DNA of 64,000 nucleotides from Sycobia sp. Sy_11 (GCA_018907035.1 JACCIC010000228.1:747501-811500), one strand, 5' to 3'; numbered from the stretch's first letter, positions 20,012-31,400 are shown. Program-made: numbers and translations. The notes: generated by a model from the sequence alone, not told the origin.

Positions 20012-22998
20012 TTAAAATAGGATCAGTTGGCCTGGTTCATCCTGGGCCATTCGCCTAGTTCTATCGGCATATCTAAGTTTGGTCATCACCTCTTTTGCGA
20101 AACTGGCTACTGCCTTCCAGTTTTCAGAAGATTCCAGCATTATTGATAGGATGCTCTCTGGTCTTATTGGCTTATTGATGATGTTCATCAAGTGCTCACG
20201 TTGTGTTCTAAAACGAGGGCAGCTCACCAATATATGCTCAGCATTCTGATGGGGCAGAGATCATTATTATCCAGGTGAAAGCGGTGGAAATAGGACCTAA
20301 AACAACCATGTCCAGTCAACAACTGAGTTAGGTGGAAATCTAATTCCCCGTGTTTCCTGTTGATCCATCTGTGTATGTCTGGGAGGATACGATAAGTCCA
20401 TCGGCCTTTGCTAGAATCGGTCCATCGTTTTTGCCATATTTCTATAGAACGATGACGTTCCACATTTTTAGCACCTTGTAGGGAATCCACTGCGGCCTTA
20501 CATATGTTATGCAGCCTAGCCAGTTCATCTGCAGCTAAATCGAAAGGAAGAATTCCGGCAAGTACCTCAGCTGCGTCGGTGGATACCGTCCTGTAACCAC
20601 TAATAATACGTATACAGGAGCGACGACGGGTCGCAATGGCCAACTCACAATACGATTTAATTCCGCATGCATGATGCCAGATTGGTGCTGCATACATGCT
20701 GACAGAATTAACAACATAAGCTAATAGTTTCCTCTGGGGTGGACGTGGGCCACCAATGTTAGGCATGAGCCGACACAAGGCAGCTGAAACTCGTTGCGCT
20801 TTTTCGCCAGATATCTTTAGATGTTCTTTGAAGTTTAACCTGGCATCAAGCTGGACACCCAAGTATCGTAAAGATGGCGCAGAACTAATGCGGCAGCTAC
20901 CAACTTTAAGAGTAATACTATCTACCTTCTTACGACTGCTGACAAGAACTACTTCTGTCTTGTGCTCCGCTAATTGTAGACCAGCCGTCTTAATCCATCT
21001 ACTGATGTTGCTGATTGCCTCATTGGCATTTTCAGTAAGTTCATCAAGGGTCTTAGCCGTCACTACTAGAGCGATATCGTCGGCGTACCCTACTGTTATT
21101 GAACCAGGCGGTTGTGGAATCCTCAACACGCCATCATACATAATATTCCACAATATAGGTCCCATAACTGAGCCCTGGGGGACTCCCGCAGTAACCCTAT
21201 GCAATACAGTGCCTTCATCCGTTCGGTATAATATTATCCTATTCTCAAAGTAGCTGGCCACGATATTCTGTAAATAACCAGGTACTCCGAACTCTTTAAG
21301 AGAACTCATAATAGAAGACCAGCGCGCTGAATTAAAGGCATTCTTGACATCTAGAGCGACAATGGCACAATACTGTTTAGTGCCACCTTTCCATCTCTTA
21401 CCACTGATTGCATTTCTTGCGGTACACACTACCAGTTTAATGGCATCGACTGTTGATTTTGATTTCCGAAATCCAAATTGGCGTGAGGATAAGCCGTGCA
21501 ATCCTTCAGTGAATGCTTCCAGTCGGCTACATATTATTTTTTCAAATATTTTACCTACCGTGTCGAGCATACACAATGGCCTGTATGATGAAGGATCATC
21601 AAGTGGCTTATTGCCCTTAGGTAACAGGACTAACCTTTGAGTTTTCCAGCAATCAGGAAAAATACCCTCAAGAAGACAAGCATTATATACTTTTAGAAAT
21701 ATAGCTGGATTCTTCTGAATCGCCAACTTAACTGCCGCATTAGGGATACCATCAGGGCCAGGGGCAGCATTGTCTCTAGTCTTAGCGTAAGCATTATGTA
21801 GCTCCATTTCTGTTATAGGAGGTATATCGTCCGAGTGTTGCGTGCGCAGTACAGTCCCATGAATGTCATTGGGAAAGAGAGCGGAAACAATCTTATCAAT
21901 CAATACCGTGCTAGTGGGTTGTATTGGTGCCCTACTCAATCGTGCCATGACTGTTTTGTATGGTCGTCCCCATAAGTCATTGTTGGCCTCTGCACACAGT
22001 TCAAGCCAGCATCGACGCTTGCTTGCCTTAATGGCCTTGACAAGCACTCTCTGTGCTTCTTTAAATAAACTATTAAACGTATCACGATGGGTGCGGGCTC
22101 TCTGGGCAAGTCTACGTGCGCGATGACATTGTTTGCGCAATTCTGCAATTTCATTTGTCCACCAGTAGACAGATTGACGATGTTTAAATCCGCTCTTAGT
22201 CCTAGTCATCGATGCATCACATGCTTCAGAGATATGCTTCATGAGTGCATTTGCCAGATGGCCTGGTGCACCATATTCTAAACGCTCTTCTAATATTATA
22301 GTGGCGAACACTTCACAGTCTAGCGATCTGATGTTCCATTTCCGTGTGGGCATCCACTCATTGCACTTGTTCTTTACTTTCTTCTCTGCAATCTCATACA
22401 AGATCGCTCTGTGATCACTGTGGGTGTAAAGGTCGCTTACTCTCCAATTAAGGATCCGCTGAATCAAGTCATCACTGGCGAATGTTACATCAATGACTGA
22501 TTGTTTATCACCCCTAATGAAAGTGGATTCAGATCCCTTATTAACCACGTGGAGTTAAAGAGAATTAAGGCCATCAAGCAGCATACTACCTCTGTTATTT
22601 GTTGAAGCGCTTCCCCAGGCTGTGGACCACGCGTTAAAATCGCCACCGATTAATAATGGTTTCTTGTCCATGGCTTCATCAACTAATTTAGCTACAAGGA
22701 TTTCAAACTGCTTGTCCGTCAAGCTTGGAGGAGCATATACACTAAAGACGTATATTTCTTGTATTTTAGCCCAGGATATCAATTCGCTCCGATGACTCGA
22801 CTGCTTTAGTACCTGCCTATTTTGACCAATCCAGAGGGCAGCTCTATTGCTTGTGTCACTTATCCAGCGCTGTGGTCTGACCCTGTCACAATATGGTTCG
22901 GAGATTACAGCAATATCTATTCTTAGCTCCTTTATTGTGTGTTTCAGCAGGTCATGAGCTGCTACGCAATGGTTGGTATTCAGTTGGAGTATTTTCAT
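20012..22998 (-). pseudogene. R1-clade LINE ORF2: endonuclease and reverse transcriptase, two breaks
   Basis: Begins MKILQLNTNHCVAAHDLL. The APE-type endonuclease shows SEPY, GGDFNAWSTAWGS and, after a single in-frame TAA near 22553, THSDHRAIL. The RT has AAPGPDGIPN (fingers), YRPLCMLDTVGKIFEKI, QFGFRKSKSTVDAI, VALDVKNAFNSARW (first catalytic Asp), AGVPQGSVMGPILWN and VGYADDIALVV (YADD). The C-terminal region is intact to about 20240, where one base lost or gained near CTGCCCCATC shifts the frame; the other frame gives VSCPRFRTQREHL to the end at 20012. It would nick the AC-repeat target and copy its RNA there. The ATG overlaps the ORF1 stop, implying coupled translation. Confidence 0.9.
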
Positions 22999-24359
22999 GT
23001 TTTATGTCTGTTTAAAAACTCCACGGTAATCGGGCACTTATAGCTGTATGCTGGATGGTTAATCTCCTTTTTTCCTTCACATTTACAGAGTAAACAACAG
23101 GGCCCGTTTACACACAGCTTGGATAGATGGTCTTTTCCACCGCAGTGCCTGCAAAGTTTAGTTCTGTCAGGGCCCGAGCACACGGACGCTAAATGGCCAA
23201 TCTGCCAACACCTGAAGCAGCGCTTTATTTCTGTTTTTTTTCGAACTCTGCAGCGGACCCATCCGATTCGAACATGCCCTACACGTAGTAGCTCAGCTGC
23301 GTGGCTATATGGTACAGACACCACCGCCGTCTGAGTACCCCCATAAGCTTGCCGCAAGGAACGAGCAATTAGTAGGTTAGTCTCCTTTAGCTCGAGGTGT
23401 GTTCTCAGAGCCTCTAATACTTCATCCTTTGAAGTGACCTCATCTATATCTTTAATCTCCAATGTAATGAGATTACTCAGGACCGAAGTGGATGCGCTAT
23501 GGCCAACCTTAGATTCAACAATGCGTGCCAACTCATGTGCATCTTTGGCTGTCCGTTCCAACTGAAGTACAAGAGTACCGCTTGCATTTCTACGTATCCT
23601 GTTAACCTCATTCTTGACATGAGATAACTCCGGGTCATTCTTTATTTGTCGCAGTACCTCCGCGTATGTAACTCCTTCATTGGCCTTAATCAAAATGAAG
23701 TTAGGCCTATTTCGTCCATTAAGCCTGAGTGTACTAGATAATTCTTTATCTTTGCCTTTGGGCTTCTTACGCTTGATGGTCTGCCATTGATTTTCTTTGG
23801 CTTCAGACTTGCCTGTAGGTACTCCGACCGACTCTAGTGGTCTCCTTGAGCCCAATGGTGGTTCTTTCGTCCTTTTGCCACCTATGGTTTTAGGAGTGGA
23901 AACCATCGCTTCTGCTGCGCTTCGTTTGGTGTCAGAGCGTAGACTCGGCGTAGTCTGAGTCACCACTTCATGTGTACCAGGACGTTGATACTGTAATAGA
24001 TCTGCCATACTAATGCATTTATATGAGGCATTAATGGAACGAGCAAGATCCTTAATGGTCTTGTGTACGTTATGCCTATCTTTGACAAAATCCAACAATT
24101 GGCTGATCTTCTCACCAAGTCGCTCCAGGTGATTGTTTCTGCGCGTGATGGAGATTTCTCGATCCGTTGTTTCTTGATCCATCATGACATCTCCTTTAGT
24201 ACCCAGTGTACTATCTATGATTATGTTTGATTTGCCCTCCCCAGAATCCGAGGGGCTACCACCGACCATAGAGGCTTGCACTCTATCGGAATCGGTGAGG
24301 AGATTGACCGGTCTTGCCGGAGTTACTCCCTGGGGTATATCCTTGTTTATACCAAACAT
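22995..24359 (-). CDS. R1-clade LINE ORF1, zinc-knuckle RNA-binding protein
   Basis: 454 codons with no break. The N-terminal half is polar and basic. The middle (about residues 220-330) has an RRM-like region (RPNFILIKANEGVTYAEVLR). The C-terminal end carries three cysteine-rich knuckles: CFRCWQIGHLASVC, CRHCGGKDHLSKLC and CLLCKCEGK...HPAYSYKC. This is the ORF1 layout of R1-clade LINEs, which binds element RNA and forms ribonucleoprotein. The start at 24359 is the first ATG in the frame; a further 160 bases form the 5' leader. ORF1 stop and ORF2 start share ATGA. Confidence 0.9.
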   Translation of the reverse strand: MFGINKDIPQGVTPARPVNLLTDSDRVQASMVGGSPSDSGEGKSNIIIDSTLGTKGDVMMDQETTDREISITRRNNHLERLGEKISQLLDFVKDRHNVHKTIKDLARSINASYKCISMADLLQYQRPGTHEVVTQTTPSLRSDTKRSAAEAMVSTPKTIGGKRTKEPPLGSRRPLESVGVPTGKSEAKENQWQTIKRKKPKGKDKELSSTLRLNGRNRPNFILIKANEGVTYAEVLRQIKNDPELSHVKNEVNRIRRNASGTLVLQLERTAKDAHELARIVESKVGHSASTSVLSNLITLEIKDIDEVTSKDEVLEALRTHLELKETNLLIARSLRQAYGGTQTAVVSVPYSHAAELLRVGHVRIGWVRCRVRKKTEIKRCFRCWQIGHLASVCSGPDRTKLCRHCGGKDHLSKLCVNGPCCLLCKCEGKKEINHPAYSYKCPITVEFLNRHKT

Positions 24360-24521
24360 TAGTCATAATTGGCCTTACGTTCGGGAGGCCCTCCCTATTA
24401 GCTTTTTCTGTCCGCCCTGAGTATTTTATTTCCTCAGTGCCCTCTACAAATTGTAGCGAGCCATCCCCTATCCGCAACCTGGGGAGGCGCCCGATGGGAG
24501 AAAGCAACAAAACTCCACACT

Positions 24522-24522
<1 letters not shown>

Positions 24523-24594
<72 letters not shown>
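24523..24594. repeat. (TG)n at the 5' end of the R1-clade LINE
   Basis: About 36 TG units. With the shorter tract at 19781-19801 it represents the host microsatellite split by the LINE. Confidence 0.95.
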
Positions 24595-25089
24595 TGAGTG
24601 AATATATTTAGATCAATTGGATTTTTTATATAATAGCGTCTGAAGTTATTAATTTTATAATAGTAACTGCTCTAATTTCTACTCGCATACAACATTTTAC
24701 ATCCATATTGGATTTCTTTAAAGTCTTCAAATATAAAATACACATTAAGTTTCAGCTAATAGTTATGGAGACGTGCAAAAATCGGAATTTTTGATTTCAA
24801 ATAAAAAATGAACCAAAATAGACAAGTGACGATAATTAAAAGGTATACCTGCACTTTCAAAAATTTCTGATAGTTCGAATAGTGTCCAATTTTCCCTTGG
24901 CTTTTCTTTCTTTATAACAGCTTGAACGGCACGTTTCTGGTCCGTGTAAGGATGATAATAACAGTACTTCCTATCATCTGTCATCCCTGATGCTGGTATT
25001 ATTTTTATGGAGTGATTTACTACAAATTTTACTATCCAGCAATTTCCCGAGTTATTTGTAAAGTTTGCATTAGTGTTCAGAAAAATATT

Positions 25090-26283
25090 TTTAATGCAAA
25101 TAATAACATTTTATTTATATCAATTTTCATTACATTTTTAAAGATTTGAGTGAAATACTTTTATTATTATTTCAATGTGTGCTAGTATGAATATAAAGAG
25201 CATATCTATATTTTAAGGTAAGAAGGTATAGTTATATTGCTTTATTCTTTGTGTTATTTTAGTGTTTCAAATGCAAGATCTTTAAATTATCCAAATCTTT
25301 AAATACATTATTTATAAAGAATTGAAAAATAAAGTTTATGGAATTCAGTATGATTGTACTATAATTTAAAAAAAATTGATATTTTAATGCCAACTTACTA
25401 AAACTTTCGTTTATAGTTGATTCTGGAATGGGTAAGTTATCTATCTCCTTACTTTCTAAATTGGAATTGTACAATTCTTCTTGATTGCATATATTGCTAC
25501 ATTGATCTGCATGACTCTTGTTAGCTTGAGTGTGTGAAAAATCTAAATAATATATTTGTGAAAGTTAAGTTTTGTAGCATTTATTATCAAATCATTAATT
25601 TGTTTCGAAATATAAGATATTCATACACAATCTACATATAAAAATCACGAATAAGAAATATATCGAAATGAATGTAATTTTACATTTTGTATCATAATAT
25701 ATTATGTCTTTTACCAAAAATATTGTCTAGAGGAGTTAGTGGAAAATTTTTGATTTTTATCTTATCATTTTCAGTTATTTCATTTTCATCTGAACTGCTG
25801 ACCTTTATTTCGTGTCTATTACTACGCTTATTTTTATCATTCTTTTGAGCGAACGTCTCTTCTACATCAGAACTATAGCGTGCTATGTCTAATTTTTCTA
25901 GAGCTGTAGTGTAAGTTTCTAAATGGAGGAAAATGTCCAACGTCAATTATACAAGAAATTTTATGAAATAAAATTACAAGAATTTGTAAGACATTTGAAA
26001 AAGAAATTACATGAAGTACGTCAAATGCACATAACGTTTTCATGTTCCGTGAAACTATTTTTATATTTGTCCTCGTGCTTTTACGTACCTGCTTCGCAAA
26101 TATTCGGCTTACACCACAAGTATGCCAGTTTTCCTCTGGTGAAATTTTTTTTGATATGCCCATTTGAATTTTAACATTGGATTCGAATAGTGGCCACAGG
26201 CACAAGGTTTTGTTCTCAGGAAACCATATACTCGGTATAGCTTCTATTGTTTCTTCACGTGAAAATTGTGCTATGAACCACAC
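25090..26283 (-). pseudogene. DUF4806-type gene A, N-terminal exons, partial paralogue of gene B
   Basis: Exon 26283-26089 encodes VWFIAQFSREETIEAIPSIW and a segment ending SPEENWHTCGVSRIF; exon 25918-25715 encodes ETYTTALEKLDIARYSSDVE and an acidic tail; exon about 25546-25405 encodes a polar segment (NKSHADQCSNICNQEE...). Each has GT/AG borders. Residues align with the first two exons of gene B (W.V.F, ENW, ..IF; then ETY..AL.K), so the two are paralogues. The junction after exon 1 is out of phase by one base compared with gene B, and no ATG is evident at the start (GTG at 26283), so it is probably a broken or partial copy. No DUF4806 domain is seen in it. Confidence 0.5.
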
Positions 26284-27394
26284 CTTATTTATTAAACTTA
26301 TAATTAAGATTGACTAAAGGTTATAGATTAGTCTTAATATACGCTCATCGAATTGCAGAACTGATGTGATCTTTCTATATCTTTGCTATATTGCAGATCT
26401 TCCTTTGTTTGAACGCTTTTCACCATACGTCCATACCCTTTAGCTCTCTTTCTGTCTCGCGCTCTGTCTCGTTTACGTCGACGATATATAGTTTATTTAT
26501 TCTATAATGCGCCTTTGACACTTTATACTCATTGTTACCGTGAAGTTTATGCACGGTAGACTATAGATACGGCTAGTCGTTCAAGGCTGGCTCTTTCACC
26601 GAGTACTTTTTCAATTATTATTATTAAAGCTGTGGTAAGTGATATGAATTTTTTTATATTTTGAGATTTTGAAGCCATTGTGGTATGTATTCTAACTAGA
26701 TACTAATTTTTGTTTTAAGATTTAATGATATAATGTGTGAACAGATCTATTAAACATGTAACTTAATATATAATGCTAAAAGGAACCAAAGCCTATTTTC
26801 CAGGAATCAGTCAGCGTATTCTAAAAATATTTTTTGTTTTTATTTACTGGCGTTTATCATTATCATTATGCATTGATTCATTTAAATTCATATTATTTTT
26901 AATAATTGCTATTTATTTTATTATTTTTTAATTTATTAAAATTAGTTTGAGCAATGTGAAAAATAATTCTAAATTTTAAAAAGTAAGATAAAAACTTAGA
27001 TAAAAGAAAGTCATTTAGACCCTAATTTTTTTATAGGCTCATATATATGCAATACGTAAAGAGTTCTTTCTTAAAGAGAAAATATAATATAATCTGAATT
27101 TTTTAGAAAAACGTTTATTTCTGTGTAAGCACGTGAAAAAAAAGTTACTGTGACTGCCTGTGTATTATTAGTACGATTTGTCTCTTCCAAATGTATCACT
27201 TTTATATTTTTTTTCAATAAATACAAAACAAATGATGTATAGATTATACTTTATTTTTGTGTACATATTTCACATAAATCCTTCACATAAATTTAGGGTA
27301 TGTAGAGATTATTATCGAATTGTAATGTTCACACTTTGTATAAAGTTTATACATTTTTCACGTATTTAGAAAACAGAAACACTATATAATAAAT
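26284..27394. promoter_or_regulatory. Divergent intergenic region of the DNA transposon
   Basis: 1.1 kb between the minus-strand DUF4806-type gene start and the plus-strand transposase start. It must hold both promoters. Composition is slightly higher in GC at 26390-26620 (with gtcgacgatatatag), then AT-rich. No defined promoter element is confident. A gtttcag just before the ATG at 27404 could be a splice acceptor for an upstream non-coding exon. Confidence 0.4.
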
Positions 27395-27403
27395 ATGTTT
27401 CAG

Positions 27404-29215
27404 ATGTCTCAGGGCAATGTTAACAAACGTATACCTAAAATAAATACTATTGGATGTGGACCAAGACAGATTAGAAAAAAAATTCAACAAGAACGTAATA
27501 AATCATGGAAACTCATTCAATCCAATGTTTTATCATTAAGAATCTCTACTACTAACAAATATTTGCAAGGAAATTATCAAAGATATCATAATTTAATTTT
27601 ACATGAGATGCTCAATGAAATAACTGTAACACAAGGTAATCTATATAATGTCAAAGAAAGTGAATATATTAAGAAAGCTAACAGCATAAAAAATATGCTA
27701 TTGTCAGGTGAGAATGATTATCTCTTATATGAAGATTTGAATCGTTTCAATATTGAAAAGAAAATAGAAGTCTAAATATTCAGAAATATTGAATATTGAA
27801 GGTGGACAGTATTGCCATTTTGGTAGTAGAATTTGTATAGAAAAAATTATAAGACAACGTTTATTTTATGGAATTGATAATAAAAATATTTATTTAATTA
27901 TTAATATAGATGGTGCACCTTTAGGAAAAAGTTCTGAGAAAAATTTATGGCCCATTCTATGCTCTGAAAGTTTAATAAATGATATGTACATTATTGGTAT
28001 TTATTGTGGAGAATCAAAACAAAAAGATGCAAATGAATTTCTGCAGAAATTTGCGGATGAAAGTATTAAATTAGTTCACGAGGGAATATCTATTGATCAA
28101 ATTCATTATAATGTTAAAATAAATGTGATAGTATGTGACGCGCCTGCAAAATCTTATGTACTAGGTGCTAAATACCACAGTGGATATCACTCTTGTACGA
28201 AATGTACGGTTGAGGGAAAAATGTATATTAGTGTTTGTTTTCCAGAAAAATAGCAACGTTACGAAATGATGAGCAATTTAAAAGTAATTGTTACGAAGAT
28301 GATTATCAAGTGCGTTAAACCATTCTAAATAAAATTCCAAATTTACGTTTAGTAACAAACATTCCTTTGGATCCGATGCATCTAGTACATTTAGGTTGCA
28401 CTCGGAAACTATTACTTTTATGGATATTTTCTTCCACTAGAACAAAACTTCCTCAAATAAGTATTGATGGTATTTCTAAAGCTCTTCTTTTATTAAAATC
28501 TCACATTTCTTATGATTTTGTTCGAAAGCCTCGGCATATAAAATATGTAAAGTTTTTTAAGGCTACTGAATTTAGATAATTTCTTTTATATACGGGGGTC
28601 ATCGCATTGAAAGAATATTTAAGTTATGATGTTTCTATTAACTTTGTCACACTACACGTTGCTATTACCATTTTGACATCTCCATTGCTCTGTAAAATGG
28701 AAAGCTATATCAAATTTGCTGAAAATTTAATTGAAAAATTTGTACAGCATTTTCAAGATATTTATGGACCAAATTATATATCATATAATGTACACAGTCT
28801 GCTACATTTAGTCGATGATGTAAGAAAATATGGAAGCTTAGAGAATTTTTCAGCCTTTCGCTTTGAAAATTTTATCGCACGAATCAAAAATTTACTTCGA
28901 AAAGGTAATCAGACTTTACAACAATTAATGCGCAGATGTACAGAAATAGAAACAATACAGGAGGTACTTATAAATATTATTCATTCACAGGTTTTAAAAT
29001 TTTCGCAAGAACATTATCAAGGTCCTCTCGCTTCTGTACTTAAAGATGGGAAACAATACAAAATCGCCCAATTCCGTACGTACAAAATAAACTGTACTGA
29101 TGATAAAAATAACTGTATCTTAATAGATACAAAATATACTATGAAAGTTCTAAATATAATTCAATGTAACGTTGAAGAAATTTCCCTACCTTATTCTGTA
29201 GCTAAAAAACATTAA
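27404..29215 (+). pseudogene. Tnp2-like transposase of the DNA transposon, several breaks
   Basis: Translated pieces in order: MSQGNVNKRIPKINTIGCG (N-terminal, to 27775); a frame change; YCHFGSRICIEKIIRQ and INIDGAPLGKSSEKNLWPIL (27800-27960); VIVCDAPAKSYVLGAKYHSG and HSCTKCTVEG (28130-28220); a broken stretch; DPMHLVHLGCTRKLLLLW (28372); KATEFR then a stop then FLLYTG (28560); and YNVHSLLHLVDDVRKYG (28790) to LENFSAFRFENF. This order (DGxPL, CDAPA, CTKC, DPMHLVHLG) is that of insect transposases related to the Tnp2/Transposase_21 group. There are at least four stops or frameshifts. It would mobilise the surrounding inverted-repeat element. Confidence 0.65.
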
Positions 29216-29549
29216 ACCTCGCCAATGTTATATTTTTATTTGATATCATATATGCATAATTAAAATATAGAGATTTGCTAATTTTATATTTGATATGAGA
29301 TACACTATTATAATATTTTGTTTTATATAATATTTTATAGAATTTATTAAAAAATATTGTTATGTGCATAAAATTCTATTGAAGGTACTCTTACTTCCGT
29401 TCTTCAAGATCGGAATATAATACAAAAGCACTAACTTCAATTCTTTTGGAATAAAATTATATTGATGATAAAAATAACTGTATCTTAATAGATAGAAAAT
29501 ATATTATGAAAGTTCTAAATATAATTCAATGTAACGTGGAAGAAATTTC
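29098..29549 (+). repeat. 87-base direct duplication at the transposase end
   Basis: 29098-29184 and 29463-29549 are near-identical (TGATGATAAAAATAACTG ... GAAGAAATTT). The right inverted-repeat arm starts at the junction after the first copy (29181). The 278 bases between belong to the arm. It suggests recombination or template switching between two copies of the element. Confidence 0.85.
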
Positions 29550-30524
29550 TGTGATAGGTCAAAAACTGAAAATCCTTGGTGATTTATATGACTGTCCATG
29601 TGCATCGAGTATTATAGGAATAAATATCATTAGTGATTATAATAATGTTAATAATGATAATCTTAATTCTTGGAATATAAAGCGGATAACTGCAAAATTA
29701 ACGAAGTTAGCTTATAAAGATAATTTCGCTACTTTTCCCATCTTGGACACTTGCTCTGCAAATTTATAGGTCTTAAAATCAGTACAAACGTTCATACGAT
29801 ATTGTTATTTACTTTGTACGATTGTCTATATATTATACTATTATGTGCAAAATATTTCATACTGGTACTCCGAATTGAAACTTATTTATAAGAAATTTCT
29901 ATAGGATTTTTTAAGAGTTTTCCATAGCAATACTGTAGAAATGGGAACGATATTATGAGGATTGTAAAATGATTCTTATATAGTAATATTACAGGATTTT
30001 CTATAAAAATAAAAATGCTAGTAAGAATATTGTTCAGAATTCTTTCAGAGGAATCGTTCTAGTTGTACATGTATAAATATGTCAATTAATTAATTTTATA
30101 TCTGCTATAATATTATAGTATTTTGTTTTATATACCATGTTTAAGAGGACGTACCTGAAAATAATATAAAATATTATGATTGATAAAATATAAATGTTCG
30201 CGTTCTTTTTTTGTCATACTTTTATTGTTATACGAATAGCATAATACAAATAAAATAAATGTGATTAAAAGAATGTGTAAATTATTTTTTCCTAAAACAA
30301 AAAATTTGAATCATATAATAATTTTATATATAACCTTACAGATATTTTATGCAGACGTTTCAGCTACGTAGCCAGCAAATGCACGTTTGCAACGTAGTTG
30401 CAACGTCTCAATTATCATACCAATTTCATTCACAGAAATTTTTGAATACGCGAGTCATATTTACACTACGTAGCTGGAACGTCTACATTACGGCACCAAA
30501 TTCGCTCATAAAAAGTTTTTTCAT
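29181..30524 (+). repeat. Right arm of the long inverted repeat
   Basis: Inverse of 15398-16734. It carries a second copy of the transposase C-terminal frame (29506-29769, ATFPILDTCSANL and stop), continuing the transposase C-terminus more naturally than the first copy, which stops at 29215. Confidence 0.9.
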
Positions 30525-30731
30525 GAGCGAATCACGTTTATGGTACGTAGCTGCAACTGCTTTCGTATCGGGATTTTTAGGCAGTAGCTACGTATGTTTT
30601 GGCACCAATGCGGACATTTTTCACGTTGCAATAACGTAGCAATGACGTTTTCACTACTCCCGTCAACTCGTAGCCACGTTGCCAAAACTATGTTGCTGCA
30701 ACGTCGTAGCTACGAACAATGCTATCTGGGA
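30344..30731. repeat. Subterminal CTACGTAGC/GCAACGT motif cluster
   Basis: Motifs such as CAGCTACGTAGCC, AACGTAGTTGCAACGT, CTACGTAGCTGGAACGT, GTACGTAGCTGCAAC and GTCGTAGCTACG recur in both orientations to the right end. The left arm has the matching set at about 15445-15565. Arrays like this are typical of transposase binding sites near DNA-transposon ends. Confidence 0.65.
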
Positions 30732-31400
30732 ATATTATTGTTATTGTATTGGCATGATAATAAAAAAAACTAAAAAATAAATTCTATTAGATTATCGTAC
30801 AATTAAATAGACTAGATTTAACACACAAAAATCAAGTATGTTTATATCAAAACTATCTGTACAAATACAGTCGACATAAGCACAATTAAATTCATTTTCT
30901 TTTATCTTCTTGAATTTATGTAATCGAGTTGGGTGCTCATGTTACAAACAATTACAAATTCTAAAAGATTAAATGCGACATAGCGATGTCATTTATTTGT
31001 TTATTTAGAATTACTTAAATAGTGTTAAGCTTATATTGTCGCCAAAAATTACAAATTGCAGTATTAATTTTCGGTATTTCACATAGAGTGTACTATAATC
31101 TTTGCTTGTTACATCTCGTTTTTAAGTTTACAGCTCCCGGATTGAAATCAAACTAGTTCTCCGTCATAAAGAGCTCCAAGATTGAAATGGCTAGGAGATA
31201 ATTATATTATGATAGGGTTATTCGAATAGATTGTGGCATATGTTTGATATTGTTCTTAGCAAAATATAAAATTTGTTTCTTTAATGTTATCCTTATCACG
31301 ATCACTGATATCAATGATATGAATTTTTTTATCATTTACAATTCATAGTTTAAGCTAAATATGTCATTATTATTATGCATTATTTAATTTATTATTAAAG
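30732..31400. other. No recognised feature
   Basis: AT-rich intronic sequence to the right of the DNA transposon. Confidence 0.4.

Larger units (their letters stand above)
19802..24522 (-). mobile_element. R1-clade LINE inserted in an (AC)n microsatellite
   Basis: 4.7 kb on the minus strand: 5' end at (TG)n/ACCAGTGTGG (24522), ORF1 with three zinc knuckles, ORF2 with endonuclease and RT, a 3' region of about 180 bases, and poly(A) (T run at 19802-19826) directly followed by (AC)n. ORF1/ORF2 overlap by ATGA. Domain content and C-terminal CPRF...R..L motif are R1 clade. AC-repeat targeting is known for Mino-type members of that clade (Waldo uses ACAY). Only one stop and one frameshift in ORF2 prevent an intact coding set, so the copy is fairly young. 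Confidence 0.88.
16796..25045 (-). pseudogene. DUF4806-type gene B, at least six exons on the minus strand
   Basis: Exons, reading leftwards: 25045(approx)-24849 (CWIVKFVVNHSIKIIPASG, then a segment with NWTLFELSEIFESAG); 19764-19629 (ETYALAMQKCAELLED...); 17768-17670; 17601-17411; 17333-17059 (RFLRSIGGRDGHKGVRKML, HEIFTDKVAVHYSFCG, i.e. a DUF4806-like C-terminal domain); 16910-16796 (a basic end, then GESDY and stop). Splice borders are GT/AG and the first junction is in phase (G|AA = Glu). The frame has an in-frame TAA in the DUF4806 exon (near 17185) and an apparent break in the 17.7 kb exon. DUF4806 proteins are of unknown biochemical role and accompany this transposon type. The first two introns now hold the LINE and the mariner. 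Confidence 0.6.
15398..30731. mobile_element. Large composite DNA transposon with long inverted repeats and divergent genes
   Basis: Two inverse arms of about 1.34 kb (15398-16734 and 29181-30524) enclose a minus-strand multi-exon DUF4806-type gene set and a plus-strand Tnp2-like transposase, divergently transcribed from about 26.3-27.4 kb. The right side extends to about 30731 with many CTACGTAGC-type motifs and ends near ATGCTATCTGGGAA. The left side lacks this outer 200 bases, so it is truncated. A mariner (17791-19075) and an R1-clade LINE (19802-24522) sit in introns of the minus gene. I infer a single element before those insertions; the superfamily (CACTA/EnSpm-like or other) is unsure. 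Confidence 0.65.

Noticed and set aside
20535..22281. Plus-strand and alternative frames over the LINE ORF2 (e.g. 20756-21253, 21344-21640, 21863-22126)
   Set aside because: They are shadows of the minus-strand RT frame, which carries clear motifs.
30344..30731. CTACGTAGC cluster as a CRISPR-like or origin array
   Set aside because: Spacing is irregular, motifs occur in both orientations and a matching set lies at the other transposon end, so transposon subterminal repeats explain it.
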